Assembly (NCBI GenBank): GCA_015058945.1
Contig: SVBF01000011.1
Coordinates: 76,527-140,526 of the forward strand
DNA from: Erysipelotrichaceae bacterium
GTDB lineage: Bacteria > Bacillota_I > Bacilli_A > RFN20 > CAG-826
DNA length: 64,000 nucleotides
Direction: 5' to 3'
The position numbers and the translations under genes were made by a program. The notes beneath the pieces were generated by a model. The model did not search any database. It was not told the origin of the DNA and saw only the letters and a list, made by a program, of their open reading frames with translations. This document shows positions 1 to 8,419 of this stretch, in pieces (within the stretch, counting starts at the first letter, position 1; each line of letters opens with the position of its first letter).

Positions 1-348
1 GACCTTCTCCAAATCGCAGGCGTAACGGAGGCTATTGAGCAAACATAGGCGCTCGGCCTTGGCTTTCTCCTCCCCTAACGCGTCGAAGGCGTCGAATTGC
101 TGCCTCGCCTCATAGAGTTTGGATTCGAAGGCGGCGTATTTGGCCTTAAGCACGGGCGTGAGGGTCAAGGTGAACGGAAGCTGGCTCACCGTGCGTAGCT
201 TCGTGAGCGAACTGTTCTCGAGACGATAGGCGACGACGTTGTCCCATAGGCGCTCCACGAGGGAGGAGCCGAGGGCGGCGAAAAAGCCTTGCTTGGTCAC
301 ATAGTTCTCGTCGGTGTACTTAAGACAAAAGGGAGAGACGTTTGGCAT
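1..348 (-). CDS. Hypothetical protein, 3' end outside the window
   Basis: An open frame of 116 codons runs off the left edge, so only the N-terminus is visible. It begins MPNVSPFCLKYTDENY and continues with a soluble, mixed alpha/beta-looking sequence containing LWDNVVAYRLENSSL and LPFTLTLTPVL. The ATG at 348-346 follows AAGAGGT at the usual distance and lies 18 nt below a clear promoter, which fixes the start. There is no signal peptide or membrane segment. I do not recognise the family. The hydrophobic-TP-hydrophobic stretch loosely recalls the region before the Fic fold in some Fic proteins, but no Fic motif lies within the visible part, so no function is assigned. Confidence 0.6.
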   Translation of the reverse strand, partial: MPNVSPFCLKYTDENYVTKQGFFAALGSSLVERLWDNVVAYRLENSSLTKLRTVSQLPFTLTLTPVLKAKYAAFESKLYEARQQFDAFDALGEEKAKAERLCLLNSLRYACDLEKV

Positions 349-366
349 AGCTTACCTCTTGCTTGA

Positions 367-395
367 ATTATGAGACCGGGACGGGTCCAAATCAA
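367..395 (-). promoter_or_regulatory. Promoter of the partial gene at the left edge
   Basis: Reading the minus strand, TTGATT (390-395) and CATAAT (367-372) are separated by exactly 17 nt and lie just upstream of AAGAGGT and the ATG at 348. It is a standard sigma-A-type promoter by sequence. Confidence 0.6.
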
Positions 396-432
396 CCAAA
401 AAACTACTAATTTCTCGTTTCAATAAATTGGT

Positions 433-2244
433 TTATTCCTCGTTGTCGATGGAGAGGACCGCCATGAAGGCTTCCTGCGGCACCTCGACGGAGCCGATGG
501 CCTTCATGCGCTTCTTGCCCTCTTTCTGCTTTTCAAGGAGCTTCTTCTTACGGGAGATATCGCCGCCATAGCACTTGGCCAAGACGTCTTTGCGCATGCT
601 CTTGATGTCGGCCCTGGCGATGACTTTGCCGCCGATCGCGGCCTGGACGGGGACTTCGAATTGCTGTCTGGGGATGATCTTCTTTAGGCGCGAGACGATC
701 GCGAGGCCGCGCTTATAGGCGCTCGGGCGAAAGACGATCGAGGAGAGGGCGTCGATCTGGTTGCCGTTAAGCAAGATGTCGAGTTTGCATAGCTCGCTCT
801 TGCGATAGTCCTTGAGTTCATAGTCGAGGGAGGCATAGCCCTTCGTGTAGCTCTTTAGCCGGTCGAAGAAATCATAGATGATCTCCGATAGGGGCAGATC
901 GTATTTGAGGATGACCCTGGTGTCGTCGAAATACTCGAGGTCCATATAGACCCCGCGCTTCTCCTGACAAAGTTCCATGATGGGTCCGACGTATTCCTTC
1001 GGCGCCATGATCGAGGCCGTGACAAAAGGTTCTTCAATCGCCAAAACGGTCGATGGATCGGGCAATTTCGAGGGGTTATCGATCTCGATCGTCTCACCGT
1101 TGGTGAGCTTGACGTGGTAGATGACGCTCGGGGCGGTCAAAATCAGGTTGAGGTGGTATTCGCGCTCGAGTCGCTCTTGTATGACGTCCATGTGGAGCAA
1201 GCCTAAGAACCCGCAACGGAAGCCAAAGCCCAAGGCTTGGGAGGTCTCGGGTTCCCATAACAACGAAGCGTCGTTAAGTGAGAGTTTCTCTAGGGCGTCC
1301 TTTAGCGCGCCATATTCCTTCGAATCGACGGGATAGAGGCCGCAATAGACCATGGGGTTGATCTTGCGATAGCCGGGCAACGCCTCCTTCGCGGGGAAGG
1401 ACTTCAAGGTGATGGTCTCGCCGGGATGGACGTCGTGGATGTCCTTGATCTGGGCGGCCAGATAACCGACTTCGCCACAGGTGAGCGATTCGGTCTTGAG
1501 CTCGTTCGGGGTGCGGATGCCGACCTCGGTGACGAAATAGTCCTTATCGGCTTGCATGAGGTGGATGGTATCCCCCACTTTCACCGTGCCGTTTTTGATG
1601 CGGATCAGGACGATGACGCCGCGATAGGAATCGTAATAGGAATCAAAGATCAATGCCTGCAAGGGGCCACTTGGGTCGCCACTAGGCGCCGGGATGTCCT
1701 TGGCAATGCGTTCCAAGACGTCGGGGACGCCTAAACCGGTCTTCGCGGAGACCAAGCAAGCGTCGGAACAATCGACGCCGATGCGGTTTTCGATCTCGTT
1801 CTTTACGAAGTCAGGTTGGGCGCTTGGCAAATCAACTTTGTTGATGACAGGCAAAATCTCGAGGTCGTTATCGATCGCGAGATAGACGTTGGCGAGGGTT
1901 TGGGCCTGCACGCCTTGGGTCGCGTCCACGACCAGCAATGCGCCTTCGCAGGCGGCCAAGGAACGGCTGACTTCATAAGTGAAGTCGACGTGCCCCGGGG
2001 TGTCGATGAGGTTATAGATATAGGTCTCGCCGTCTTTGGCCTTATAGGTGACGGTGACGGCGTTGAGTTTGATGGTGATGCCGCGTTCGCGCTCCAAATC
2101 CATCGAGTCGAGCAATTGTTCCTTCATCTCGCGCTTATCGACGGTGCCGGTCAATTCCAAAATGCGGTCGGCCAAAGTCGACTTGCCATGATCGATGTGG
2201 GCGATGATGGAGAAGTTACGGATGTGGGATTGGTCAAAGCTCAT
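433..2244 (-). CDS. lepA: Elongation factor 4 (LepA), ribosomal back-translocase GTPase
   Basis: LepA binds stalled ribosomes and affects translocation and initiation; it is cytosolic. The 603-residue length is normal for the family. Translational GTPase motifs are intact: G1 AHIDHGKST near residue 15, G3 DTPGHVDF near 80 and G4 NKVDLP near 135. The LepA-specific C-terminal domain is present, with the conserved end region [12 protein letters not shown]. The gene lies 21 nt downstream of the helicase gene. It appears to have its own promoter inside the end of that gene, with TATAAT only 10 nt before the ATG and no Shine-Dalgarno sequence, so it may be translated from a nearly leaderless transcript. 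Identification is secure. Confidence 0.97.
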   Translation of the reverse strand: MSFDQSHIRNFSIIAHIDHGKSTLADRILELTGTVDKREMKEQLLDSMDLERERGITIKLNAVTVTYKAKDGETYIYNLIDTPGHVDFTYEVSRSLAACEGALLVVDATQGVQAQTLANVYLAIDNDLEILPVINKVDLPSAQPDFVKNEIENRIGVDCSDACLVSAKTGLGVPDVLERIAKDIPAPSGDPSGPLQALIFDSYYDSYRGVIVLIRIKNGTVKVGDTIHLMQADKDYFVTEVGIRTPNELKTESLTCGEVGYLAAQIKDIHDVHPGETITLKSFPAKEALPGYRKINPMVYCGLYPVDSKEYGALKDALEKLSLNDASLLWEPETSQALGFGFRCGFLGLLHMDVIQERLEREYHLNLILTAPSVIYHVKLTNGETIEIDNPSKLPDPSTVLAIEEPFVTASIMAPKEYVGPIMELCQEKRGVYMDLEYFDDTRVILKYDLPLSEIIYDFFDRLKSYTKGYASLDYELKDYRKSELCKLDILLNGNQIDALSSIVFRPSAYKRGLAIVSRLKKIIPRQQFEVPVQAAIGGKVIARADIKSMRKDVLAKCYGGDISRKKKLLEKQKEGKKRMKAIGSVEVPQEAFMAVLSIDNEE

Positions 2245-2254
2245 GACGAGCCGA

Positions 2255-2283
2255 ATTATAGCGGTTTATCCCTTCCTATGGAA
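2255..2283 (-). promoter_or_regulatory. Putative lepA promoter giving a near-leaderless mRNA
   Basis: On the minus strand TATAAT (2255-2260) is preceded at 17 nt by TTCCAT (2278-2283). Only 10 nt separate the -10 box from the lepA ATG, so transcription would start within about 4 nt of the start codon. No ribosome binding site fits in between. The -35 match is weak. Confidence 0.45.
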
Positions 2284-4614
2284 GAGGGCCAGGTTCTCTT
2301 CGACTTCCGCGGGGGAGAAGACGACCTCGTAATCGCGATAGATGCGTTGGAAGAGGTCGCGGTACTCGTTTTGGAGGAAGCGGTCGTCGATGAGTAAGGC
2401 CGCCCCGCGGTCGGTCTCGCTGCGGATGAGCCTTCCGACGGCTTGGAGGACCTTGTTCATGCCCGGGTCCTTATAGGCGTAATCGAAGCCTTTGCCGTCG
2501 CGTCGGTCATGATAATCGCGGATCAGATCGTTCTCTAACCCGATCTGAGGTAAGCCAACCCCCACCACCGCCACGCCGATGAGGCGGTCGGCGACGAGGT
2601 CGATGCCCTCGCTGAAAGCGCCACCTAAAATCAATAGGCCAACCCGGCTCACGGTCGGGTTCGGCATGAAGAGGTCAAGGAAAGAGGAACGCTCCTCGGG
2701 ATTCATCTGACGTTGCTGGGCATAGACCTCCGCCTCCCCGAAATCGAGTTCGGGCAAGATCGATTGCATGTATTCGTAGCTTGGGAAATAGACGAAATAG
2801 TTTCCCCTCTTCCCCTGCACGAAGGACTTCAGGTATTTGGCGACTTCCTTATAGGAAGTTGCGCGATCTTTGTACCGCACCGAGATCTTCGGGGCGATCA
2901 TCAAATCGATGTTTTCTTTGGGGAAAGGCGAGGAGAGCAAAAGGTAAGGATGGTCCACCCCACCGAGGATCGAATCCATGTAATAGTCGATCGGCGAAAG
3001 GGTCGCGGAGAAGAAGACCGCCCCTTTGATCTTATGGACCGAGTCATTGAGCTTCTCTGAGGGGTCGACGCAATATACGCGGATCAAGACGTCATCCCCC
3101 TTCTTCGCCCCATACACGCGGTAATGGGAATCGAAATGTTCCTTGCTGATGCGCTCAAAGCGGTTGGCCTCGCGGGAAAGGTCCTTGTATTCGGGCGAGG
3201 TCTTCGTCGTCCCTTTTTTGGCCGCGCGTTGGAACGAACCCTTAAGCGCGGCGATGGCCTTGAGGATGGCGTCTGGGGGTTCAGGCAAATTAAAGACGTT
3301 CTCTTCTTGCTCCATCGCCACTTCGTCGAAGGCTTCGCTTAGTTTCCTTAACGCTTTGCGCAAGGTCTTGAAGCCATCGCCCTTTAAGGATTTCCTCGCG
3401 GCGATCACTTGGTCTTTGGTGAGGGCGCAGGAATACATGTCGCGCCCGCGGTCCAAGACGTTATGGGCCTCATCGATCAAGGCGAGGTAGGTCGAGGAAT
3501 CGACGGTCTCGTCGAAATAACGCTCCAAATGGACGATGGGATCGAAGAAATAGTTGTAGTCCCCGATGACGAGGTCGCAGTGATTGGAGAGGTCGAGTTG
3601 GAACTCAAAGGGGCATAGCTCATGTTTGAGGGCCATGTCTTTGACGAAATCGGCGTCGAAGGCCTCGTCCAAAGACAAAGATTCGTTGATCGCGGTCCGA
3701 AGCTTCCCATAGTAGCCGCGGGCAAAGGGGCATTCGTCGGGGTTGCAGCCGCTGCCGGGACAAAAGCAGATCTTCTCCTTCGCTAAGAGCTGGACGAACC
3801 ATAGGTCCATCCCCGCCTTGCGCAGATCCATCGCCGCGCTTGATGCGCTATTCGCGCCGGTGTTCTTCGCGGTGAGATAGAAGATCTTGTCGAGGCGACC
3901 GGTCTGGTACGCCTTCGAGGCGGGGTAAAGGGTCGACATCGTCTTGCCGATGCCCGTCGGGGCCTCGACGAAGAGGGTGCCGCCGCGCTTAGCAAGACCA
4001 TAGACATATTTCGCGAGGTCGCGTTGTCCCGCACGGAACGAGGCATAAGGGAAAGGCGCGCTTTTCGCACTTTCGTCGCGCTTAGCTTGATGGGCGAAGG
4101 TGGACTCGAGGAAACGAAGGTAATCCCGCACGTATCCTTCGACCGCCGAAGTGAGTTCCTCCCGGGTGAACTCATAGTCTTTGATTAATTTATCGTCAGT
4201 GTTAATTTGATGGAAATAGGTTAGGCGAACCCCTGCTTTATCCCCACCTTGCATATTTAGATACATATAGGCATAGCAAATGGCTTGCCCTAAGTGCCAC
4301 GCTTCCTGCGTCGCGGCGAATTCCTCGACTGGGGCAATCGTTGTCTTGATCTCGTCGATGATGGGTTTCTCGCCACCGAGGATCACCCCGTCGGCCCTGC
4401 CGCTAAGGACGATCGTCCCTTCCTCCACCTCGATGCGGGCGGAAAGGAACATCTCGGAAACATAGTCGCTGCCTTGCTCAGCTTGGTATACGGAATGTAA
4501 CCTCGACCCGGCGTTCATCGTCTCCTGGTTATAGACGCGGTCATCGATGTCACCCTCGCGCAGCAAAAAGTCCACCAGTTGATGGACGCTGAGGCTCAGG
4601 TAACGCTTGGCCAT
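2266..4614 (-). CDS. Nuclease-helicase: PD-(D/E)XK domain fused to XPD/DinG-type helicase
   Basis: Predicted ATP-dependent 5'-3' DNA helicase for repair. The first ~180 residues carry a Cas4/RecB-like nuclease core: GRADG, then IIDEIKTT (the E-x-K pair), then QAICYAYMY. The helicase part follows, with Walker A EAPTGIGKT near residue 215 and the DEAH-type box IDEAHN near 380. Between them cysteines in ICFCPGSGC, DECPF and HELCPF are placed like the Fe-S cluster ligands of XPD/DinG proteins. The C-terminal helicase motifs include AVGRLIRSETDRG. The gene starts 1 nt after the fmt stop, so the two are probably cotranscribed. The fused architecture is known in Firmicutes; the substrate is inferred. 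It is 782 residues long with no sign of damage. Confidence 0.85.
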   Translation of the reverse strand: MAKRYLSLSVHQLVDFLLREGDIDDRVYNQETMNAGSRLHSVYQAEQGSDYVSEMFLSARIEVEEGTIVLSGRADGVILGGEKPIIDEIKTTIAPVEEFAATQEAWHLGQAICYAYMYLNMQGGDKAGVRLTYFHQINTDDKLIKDYEFTREELTSAVEGYVRDYLRFLESTFAHQAKRDESAKSAPFPYASFRAGQRDLAKYVYGLAKRGGTLFVEAPTGIGKTMSTLYPASKAYQTGRLDKIFYLTAKNTGANSASSAAMDLRKAGMDLWFVQLLAKEKICFCPGSGCNPDECPFARGYYGKLRTAINESLSLDEAFDADFVKDMALKHELCPFEFQLDLSNHCDLVIGDYNYFFDPIVHLERYFDETVDSSTYLALIDEAHNVLDRGRDMYSCALTKDQVIAARKSLKGDGFKTLRKALRKLSEAFDEVAMEQEENVFNLPEPPDAILKAIAALKGSFQRAAKKGTTKTSPEYKDLSREANRFERISKEHFDSHYRVYGAKKGDDVLIRVYCVDPSEKLNDSVHKIKGAVFFSATLSPIDYYMDSILGGVDHPYLLLSSPFPKENIDLMIAPKISVRYKDRATSYKEVAKYLKSFVQGKRGNYFVYFPSYEYMQSILPELDFGEAEVYAQQRQMNPEERSSFLDLFMPNPTVSRVGLLILGGAFSEGIDLVADRLIGVAVVGVGLPQIGLENDLIRDYHDRRDGKGFDYAYKDPGMNKVLQAVGRLIRSETDRGAALLIDDRFLQNEYRDLFQRIYRDYEVVFSPAEVEENLALFHRKG

Positions 4615-4615
4615 A

Positions 4616-5554
4616 TCAATTCAATATCTTTCCTTCGAGGTCGCGGTAGCCGTTGACGAAGGATTTGCCATCCGTCTCCTTCTTGCCCTCGAGTTGGATA
4701 GAATCGAGGGAAAGCACGCCATCGCGGCACGAGACGAAGAAACCTTTCTTAGCCTTCACAACTTCCCTGGGTTTTCCAAAAGGAAGGTCAGCCTTTGAGG
4801 CGGCATAGATCTTTAACTTCAACCCATCGATATAGACATAGCCGCCCGGGGTATGGGACAAAGCGCGGATGCGTAAGAGCAAGCGCTCAAGGGGCATGGA
4901 GAAATCTAGTTTTTCATCCTCGGGTTTGATCTTCGCGGCGAAGCTCACTTCGCTTTCGTCTTGGGGGATGCCTTCGAGTTCGTCATTGAGGTATGGGATG
5001 AGGTCTTTGACGATCAAATCCCTCGCGGCGATGCCGATTTTCTCCGCCAAGGAAGTGTAATTGTCCGTGTCTAAGATGGCGACTTCGGCTTTGTCGTACA
5101 TCCTTCCCGCGTCCATCGCCTCGACCATTTCCATCAAGGTGACGCCAGTGACTTTCTTCCCTTCGTCGATGCTACGCTGGATCGGCGCGGCGCCACGAAG
5201 CTCGGGAAGCAAGGAACCATGCAGGTTGACGCATCCTTTCCTAGGACAATCCAAGACGGCTTTGGGGACGATTTGGCCATAGGCCATCGTGACGATGACG
5301 TCCGGTTTCAAATCGTTAAGGAATTCATTCTCGAGTCGGATCTTCGCCGGCTGATAGACGGGGATATCGTGAGATAAGGCGACCTCTTTGACCGGGGAAG
5401 GCGTGAGGATGCCTTTTCGGCCCACGGGCTTATCGGGGTTGGTGATGACGGCGATGACGTTGAAGCCCTCATCCAAAAGGCCGCGAAGCACGGTCGCGGA
5501 AATCTCTGGGGTGCCCATGTAGACGATGCGGGCGTTAGTTTTGTCGAATGCCAT
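4616..5554 (-). CDS. fmt: Methionyl-tRNA formyltransferase
   Basis: Transfers a formyl group from 10-formyltetrahydrofolate to initiator Met-tRNA. The 312-residue length is typical. The family motif HGSLLPELRGAAPIQRSI is present near residue 110, with the catalytic Asn-His-Asp set represented by MAYGQIVP, the N/H pair in VNLHGSLLP and D in TGVTLMEMVEAMDAG. The ATG at 5554 follows a strong GGAGGGGA site. It is the first gene of a minus-strand run fmt-helicase-lepA and has a good promoter upstream. It ends with TGA, which shows that TGA is a stop codon in this organism. Confidence 0.96.
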   Translation of the reverse strand: MAFDKTNARIVYMGTPEISATVLRGLLDEGFNVIAVITNPDKPVGRKGILTPSPVKEVALSHDIPVYQPAKIRLENEFLNDLKPDVIVTMAYGQIVPKAVLDCPRKGCVNLHGSLLPELRGAAPIQRSIDEGKKVTGVTLMEMVEAMDAGRMYDKAEVAILDTDNYTSLAEKIGIAARDLIVKDLIPYLNDELEGIPQDESEVSFAAKIKPEDEKLDFSMPLERLLLRIRALSHTPGGYVYIDGLKLKIYAASKADLPFGKPREVVKAKKGFFVSCRDGVLSLDSIQLEGKKETDGKSFVNGYRDLEGKILN

Positions 5555-5581
5555 CTTATCTCCCCTCCACTTTGCCCCAAT

Positions 5582-5610
5582 ATTCTATGGCTCGATGGGC
5601 TTAGGCGCAA
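5582..5610 (-). promoter_or_regulatory. Promoter of the fmt-helicase run
   Basis: Minus strand TTGCGC (5605-5610), 17-nt spacer, TAGAAT (5582-5587), followed by a 5' UTR with a GGAGGGGA site before the fmt ATG. It is divergent from the promoter of the acyl-activating enzyme. Confidence 0.6.
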
Positions 5611-5649
5611 TTCGCTTAAGCGAAAAACCGCAGCGACGATAACGAAATG

Positions 5650-5678
5650 TTCCTACGCGTGGGAAAGTGCGTGATAAT
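5650..5678 (+). promoter_or_regulatory. Promoter of the acyl-activating enzyme gene
   Basis: TTCCTA (5650-5655), 17-nt spacer, GATAAT (5673-5678). Transcription from here would begin near 5685, downstream of the first in-frame ATG at 5681, which supports the later start at 5747. Confidence 0.5.
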
Positions 5679-5746
5679 ATATGCGTCGTATCGACCCATC
5701 GAGCCTTAGGCCGATGGTCACCTACATCCTTTTTCCGGAGCACATC

Positions 5747-7741
5747 ATGAAAAAAGACAATTACGAAGCCGTTAAAGCCTTCATGGGCGAGACCGCGAAG
5801 CTCGCGAAAACCTCGCAGACCATGGAGGATATCTATAATGCCATCGTCGAGCGTAATCCCAACGCCTGGATCAGCATCTACTTCGACGATTCGGGCAAAG
5901 CCCGTCACCAGACCTACGACGAATTCCGCAACCGGGTCTTCCGCACCGCGAGCAAGCTCTCGGCCCTCTTCTCCAACACCGCCCCGCGCACCGTGGTCGG
6001 TCTAAAGTTAAAGAACTCGCCCCGTTGGCCCGTCATGTTCTGGGCCATCCTCATGTCCGGGCATATCCCCCTGCTCATCGACGCGCGCCTTCCCAAAGAG
6101 AACGCGAACAACCTCTTGAAGCAGGCTAAGGCCGTCGCCCTCATCACCAATGACGAAGAGGAATTCGTCTGCCCCAACTACCGCGTCAACGAAATCGCCA
6201 ACCGCGACGCCAACTATGGTTTCAACCCCGACTGGGCCGATAATGTCATCTTCTGCTCCTCCGGCACCACCGGCGACGCGAAGATGATGGTCTTCTCAGG
6301 CAAGAATCTCTGCGCCCAGATCCTCGGCTCGCTTTCGATGCCCGAATGCACCCTCGACCTCATGTACCCGGGAACCATCCACATCTTGGCCATGCTTCCC
6401 TTTCACCACATCTTCGGCTTCGTCGCGGTCCTTCTTTGGTACACCTATTACGGCAAGACGTTGGTCTATCCGTCCTCCCTCGCCACGAGCGACCTATTAA
6501 GCGCGTGCCGCCTTGGCAAATGCACCCATATCTATTCCGTGCCTTTGTTCTGGGACGGTTTGGCGCAGACCATCAACCGCACCATCGCCTCCCTTAAGCC
6601 TTCCAAGAGCGACCTCGTCTCCAAGATGATCGCCTATAACACCCATAAGATCAGCCGTCGCGAAGCCGGCTTTGCCGCGCGCAAAGTCGCGATCCACGCC
6701 TTCCAGAAGAAGGTCCTTGGCAAACACGTCCGTTATTGCATCTCCGGCGGCGGTTTCCTCTCGCCCAAGACCCAAGCCTTAGTCAACGGCTTAGGCTATA
6801 ACCTCTATAACGGCTTCGGCATGACCGAGATCGGCGTCGTCTGCGTCGATATGTCCACCCGCGTCGAGCAGCGCATGAAAGGTTCCATCGGCCGTCCGAT
6901 CCACGGCGTCGAGATGAAGATCGACTGCAAAGAGGGCGAGACCCAGGGCGAAGTCCTCGTCAAATCCCCGATCACCCATTTGGAGGAGATCATCGGCGGA
7001 AAGAAGCGCGTCACCCCCCTTACCGAAGACGGCTACTTCCGCACCGGTGATATCGGTGTAACCGATAACCATGGCAATTTCTTCCTTAAGGGTCGCCTTA
7101 AGGACACCATCATCTTGGCCAATGGCGAGAACGTCTTCCCCGACGAGATCGAGTACTACTTCAAAGACGTCGCCCTCCTCAACAACGTCGTCTGCTTGGG
7201 CGCCAAGCGTCCGGGCGAAACCGAGGAGAAGATCACCCTCGTCTGCGAGGTCGATAACTCCGTCACCGAGGAACAGATCGAAAAGATCTTCGCCGACATC
7301 CGCGCGATCAACGACACCCTCCCCTCCGAGAAGAAGGTTCAGGACATCCTCATCGACAAGCGCCCCTTGCCGATGTCCTCTTCCATGAAGGTCAAGCGTT
7401 TCGTCCTCAAGGAAGCCATCGAGAAAGGTTCCTCCGACTTTGTCGGACTTAACGCCCCGCAGAAACCGGCCGTCTCCTTCGAAGGTTATGACCCCGAAGA
7501 GGTCGCCAAGACCCTAAAGCGCGTCACCAAGGTCTTCTCCAAAGTCCTCATGCTCCCCGAATTCAAGATCGATCCGGAAGCCGTGTGGACCACCGACCTC
7601 GGCGGCGATTCGATGAGCTACATCGAGATGTGCCAGTCCCTCGATAAGGAATTCAAAATCCATATCCCCGAGGAACAATACGGCATCCTTGCTAACGTCA
7701 ACGACTTCACCAAGCAGGTCCTCGACCTGCTCCACGAGTAA
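5747..7741 (+). CDS. AMP-forming acyl ligase with C-terminal acyl carrier domain
   Basis: An ANL-superfamily adenylating enzyme of 664 residues. Adenylation motifs: SSGTTGDAK near residue 171, GFGMTEIG, then TGDIG and KGRLKD around 410-430. The C-terminal ~80 residues form a carrier domain with the phosphopantetheine serine in GGDSMSY. It should activate a carboxylic or fatty acid with ATP and load it on its own carrier arm. The substrate cannot be read from the sequence. An in-frame ATG 66 nt upstream (5681) was rejected: CCGGAG sits 6 nt before ATG 5747 and the promoter would start transcription after 5681. It is monocistronic, with its own promoter and terminator. No partner acyltransferase or thioesterase is adjacent, which is unusual for a carrier-bearing ligase. 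Confidence 0.85.
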   Translation: MKKDNYEAVKAFMGETAKLAKTSQTMEDIYNAIVERNPNAWISIYFDDSGKARHQTYDEFRNRVFRTASKLSALFSNTAPRTVVGLKLKNSPRWPVMFWAILMSGHIPLLIDARLPKENANNLLKQAKAVALITNDEEEFVCPNYRVNEIANRDANYGFNPDWADNVIFCSSGTTGDAKMMVFSGKNLCAQILGSLSMPECTLDLMYPGTIHILAMLPFHHIFGFVAVLLWYTYYGKTLVYPSSLATSDLLSACRLGKCTHIYSVPLFWDGLAQTINRTIASLKPSKSDLVSKMIAYNTHKISRREAGFAARKVAIHAFQKKVLGKHVRYCISGGGFLSPKTQALVNGLGYNLYNGFGMTEIGVVCVDMSTRVEQRMKGSIGRPIHGVEMKIDCKEGETQGEVLVKSPITHLEEIIGGKKRVTPLTEDGYFRTGDIGVTDNHGNFFLKGRLKDTIILANGENVFPDEIEYYFKDVALLNNVVCLGAKRPGETEEKITLVCEVDNSVTEEQIEKIFADIRAINDTLPSEKKVQDILIDKRPLPMSSSMKVKRFVLKEAIEKGSSDFVGLNAPQKPAVSFEGYDPEEVAKTLKRVTKVFSKVLMLPEFKIDPEAVWTTDLGGDSMSYIEMCQSLDKEFKIHIPEEQYGILANVNDFTKQVLDLLHE

Positions 7742-7753
7742 GTCTCAAACCAT

Positions 7754-7783
7754 AAAAGCGGCATACACTGCCGCTTTTCCTTT
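7754..7783 (+). terminator. Rho-independent terminator after the acyl ligase
   Basis: A 10-bp perfect stem, AAAAGCGGCA (7754-7763) with TGCCGCTTTT (7769-7778), loop TACAC, followed by CCTTTTC. Confidence 0.85.
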
Positions 7784-7820
7784 TCTAAGAATTGCATATT
7801 GGGTCGCGCTAAGGCAAATG

Positions 7821-8090
7821 TCAGTCAAGATAGATCTCTCTTCGGTGACCGATCGCGATGACGAGAATGACCAGACGTCCATCCTCGATTTTGGCGATGA
7901 TCCGATAGTCACCGACGCGATATCGCCATTGTCCTGCCCTATTCGCGGTCAACGGTTTTCCATGGATCCGAGGGTCGGCGCAGCCAACGAGGTTTTTTTC
8001 GATCCATTCGAGGAGAATCCGCTTCGTGTATTTATCCATCTTCTCAAGCGTTTTCACGACTTGAGGCAAATACTCGACTTGATACTTCAT
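7821..8090 (-). CDS. RelE/ParE-superfamily toxin of a type II toxin-antitoxin pair
   Basis: An 89-residue basic protein with the RelE fold pattern: MKYQVEYLPQVVKTLEKMD at the start, HGKPLTANRAGQWRYRVGDYRI in the middle and VIAIGHRREIYLD at the end. The R-Y-R-V-G-D-Y-R-I strand and the terminal H-R-R-x-I-Y are family hallmarks; known RelE relatives cleave ribosome-bound mRNA. The gene overlaps the antitoxin gene by 4 nt, so translation is probably coupled. No inactivating change is visible. Whether it acts on ribosomes or on gyrase (ParE-like) is not certain; RelE is favoured. Confidence 0.9.
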   Translation of the reverse strand: MKYQVEYLPQVVKTLEKMDKYTKRILLEWIEKNLVGCADPRIHGKPLTANRAGQWRYRVGDYRIIAKIEDGRLVILVIAIGHRREIYLD

Positions 8091-8305
8091 AATCCAAGCA
8101 TCTTTTTGACCTCTTCGTGGGAATAGGTCTTCGGATTTTTCTCATATTCGCGCAAAGCCATATCGGCCAAGGCAATATCGTATTCGTCTTCGATTTTTTC
8201 GAAATAGGCGCGTTTGATGGCCTCACTCAAAGATACTCCATTGAGCTTGGCATAAGCGTCGGCCAATTTCTTTTCTTCTTCTGTCATTCTGATCGAGACA
8301 ACCAT
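8087..8305 (-). CDS. RelB-type antitoxin with ribbon-helix-helix N-terminus
   Basis: A 72-residue acidic protein that begins MVVSIRMTEEEKKLADAYAK, a ribbon-helix-helix DNA-binding pattern (beta strand VVSIRMT, then GVSLSEAIKRAYF). Its C-terminal half, rich in E, D and Y, should wrap the toxin. It precedes and overlaps the toxin gene. The start at 8305 has AAGGAA at good spacing. The promoter in front carries a 10-bp tandem repeat over the -10 box, which fits autorepression by the antitoxin or the complex. Confidence 0.88.
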   Translation of the reverse strand: MVVSIRMTEEEKKLADAYAKLNGVSLSEAIKRAYFEKIEDEYDIALADMALREYEKNPKTYSHEEVKKMLGL

Positions 8306-8321
8306 AATCTTTCCTTCTTTC

Positions 8322-8357
8322 GTAATACATTGTAATACATCGCTTAGCCGTTCTCAA
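8322..8357 (-). promoter_or_regulatory. Promoter and likely operator of the toxin-antitoxin pair
   Basis: Minus strand TTGAGA (8352-8357), 17-nt spacer, TACAAT (8329-8334). GTAATACAT occurs twice in tandem at 8322-8330 and 8332-8340, one helical turn apart and overlapping the -10 box, with a TACA-n-TGTA palindrome at the junction. This is what a ribbon-helix-helix repressor site is expected to look like. Confidence 0.65.
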
Positions 8358-8377
8358 GGGACCATGGTCCGGTTCAT

Positions 8378-8402
8378 AAAGAAAAGACCTCTGAAGAGGT
8401 CT
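8378..8402 (-). terminator. Terminator of the amylase gene
   Basis: An 8-bp stem AGACCTCT/AGAGGTCT (8385-8402) followed on the minus strand by TTTTCTTT. Confidence 0.75.
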
Positions 8403-8419
8403 CTCGATATGGTTGTGGT

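Noticed and set aside
5554-7741. Mycoplasma-type genetic code (TGA = Trp)
   Set aside because: fmt and oadA end in TGA and conserved tryptophans are TGG, so the standard code applies.
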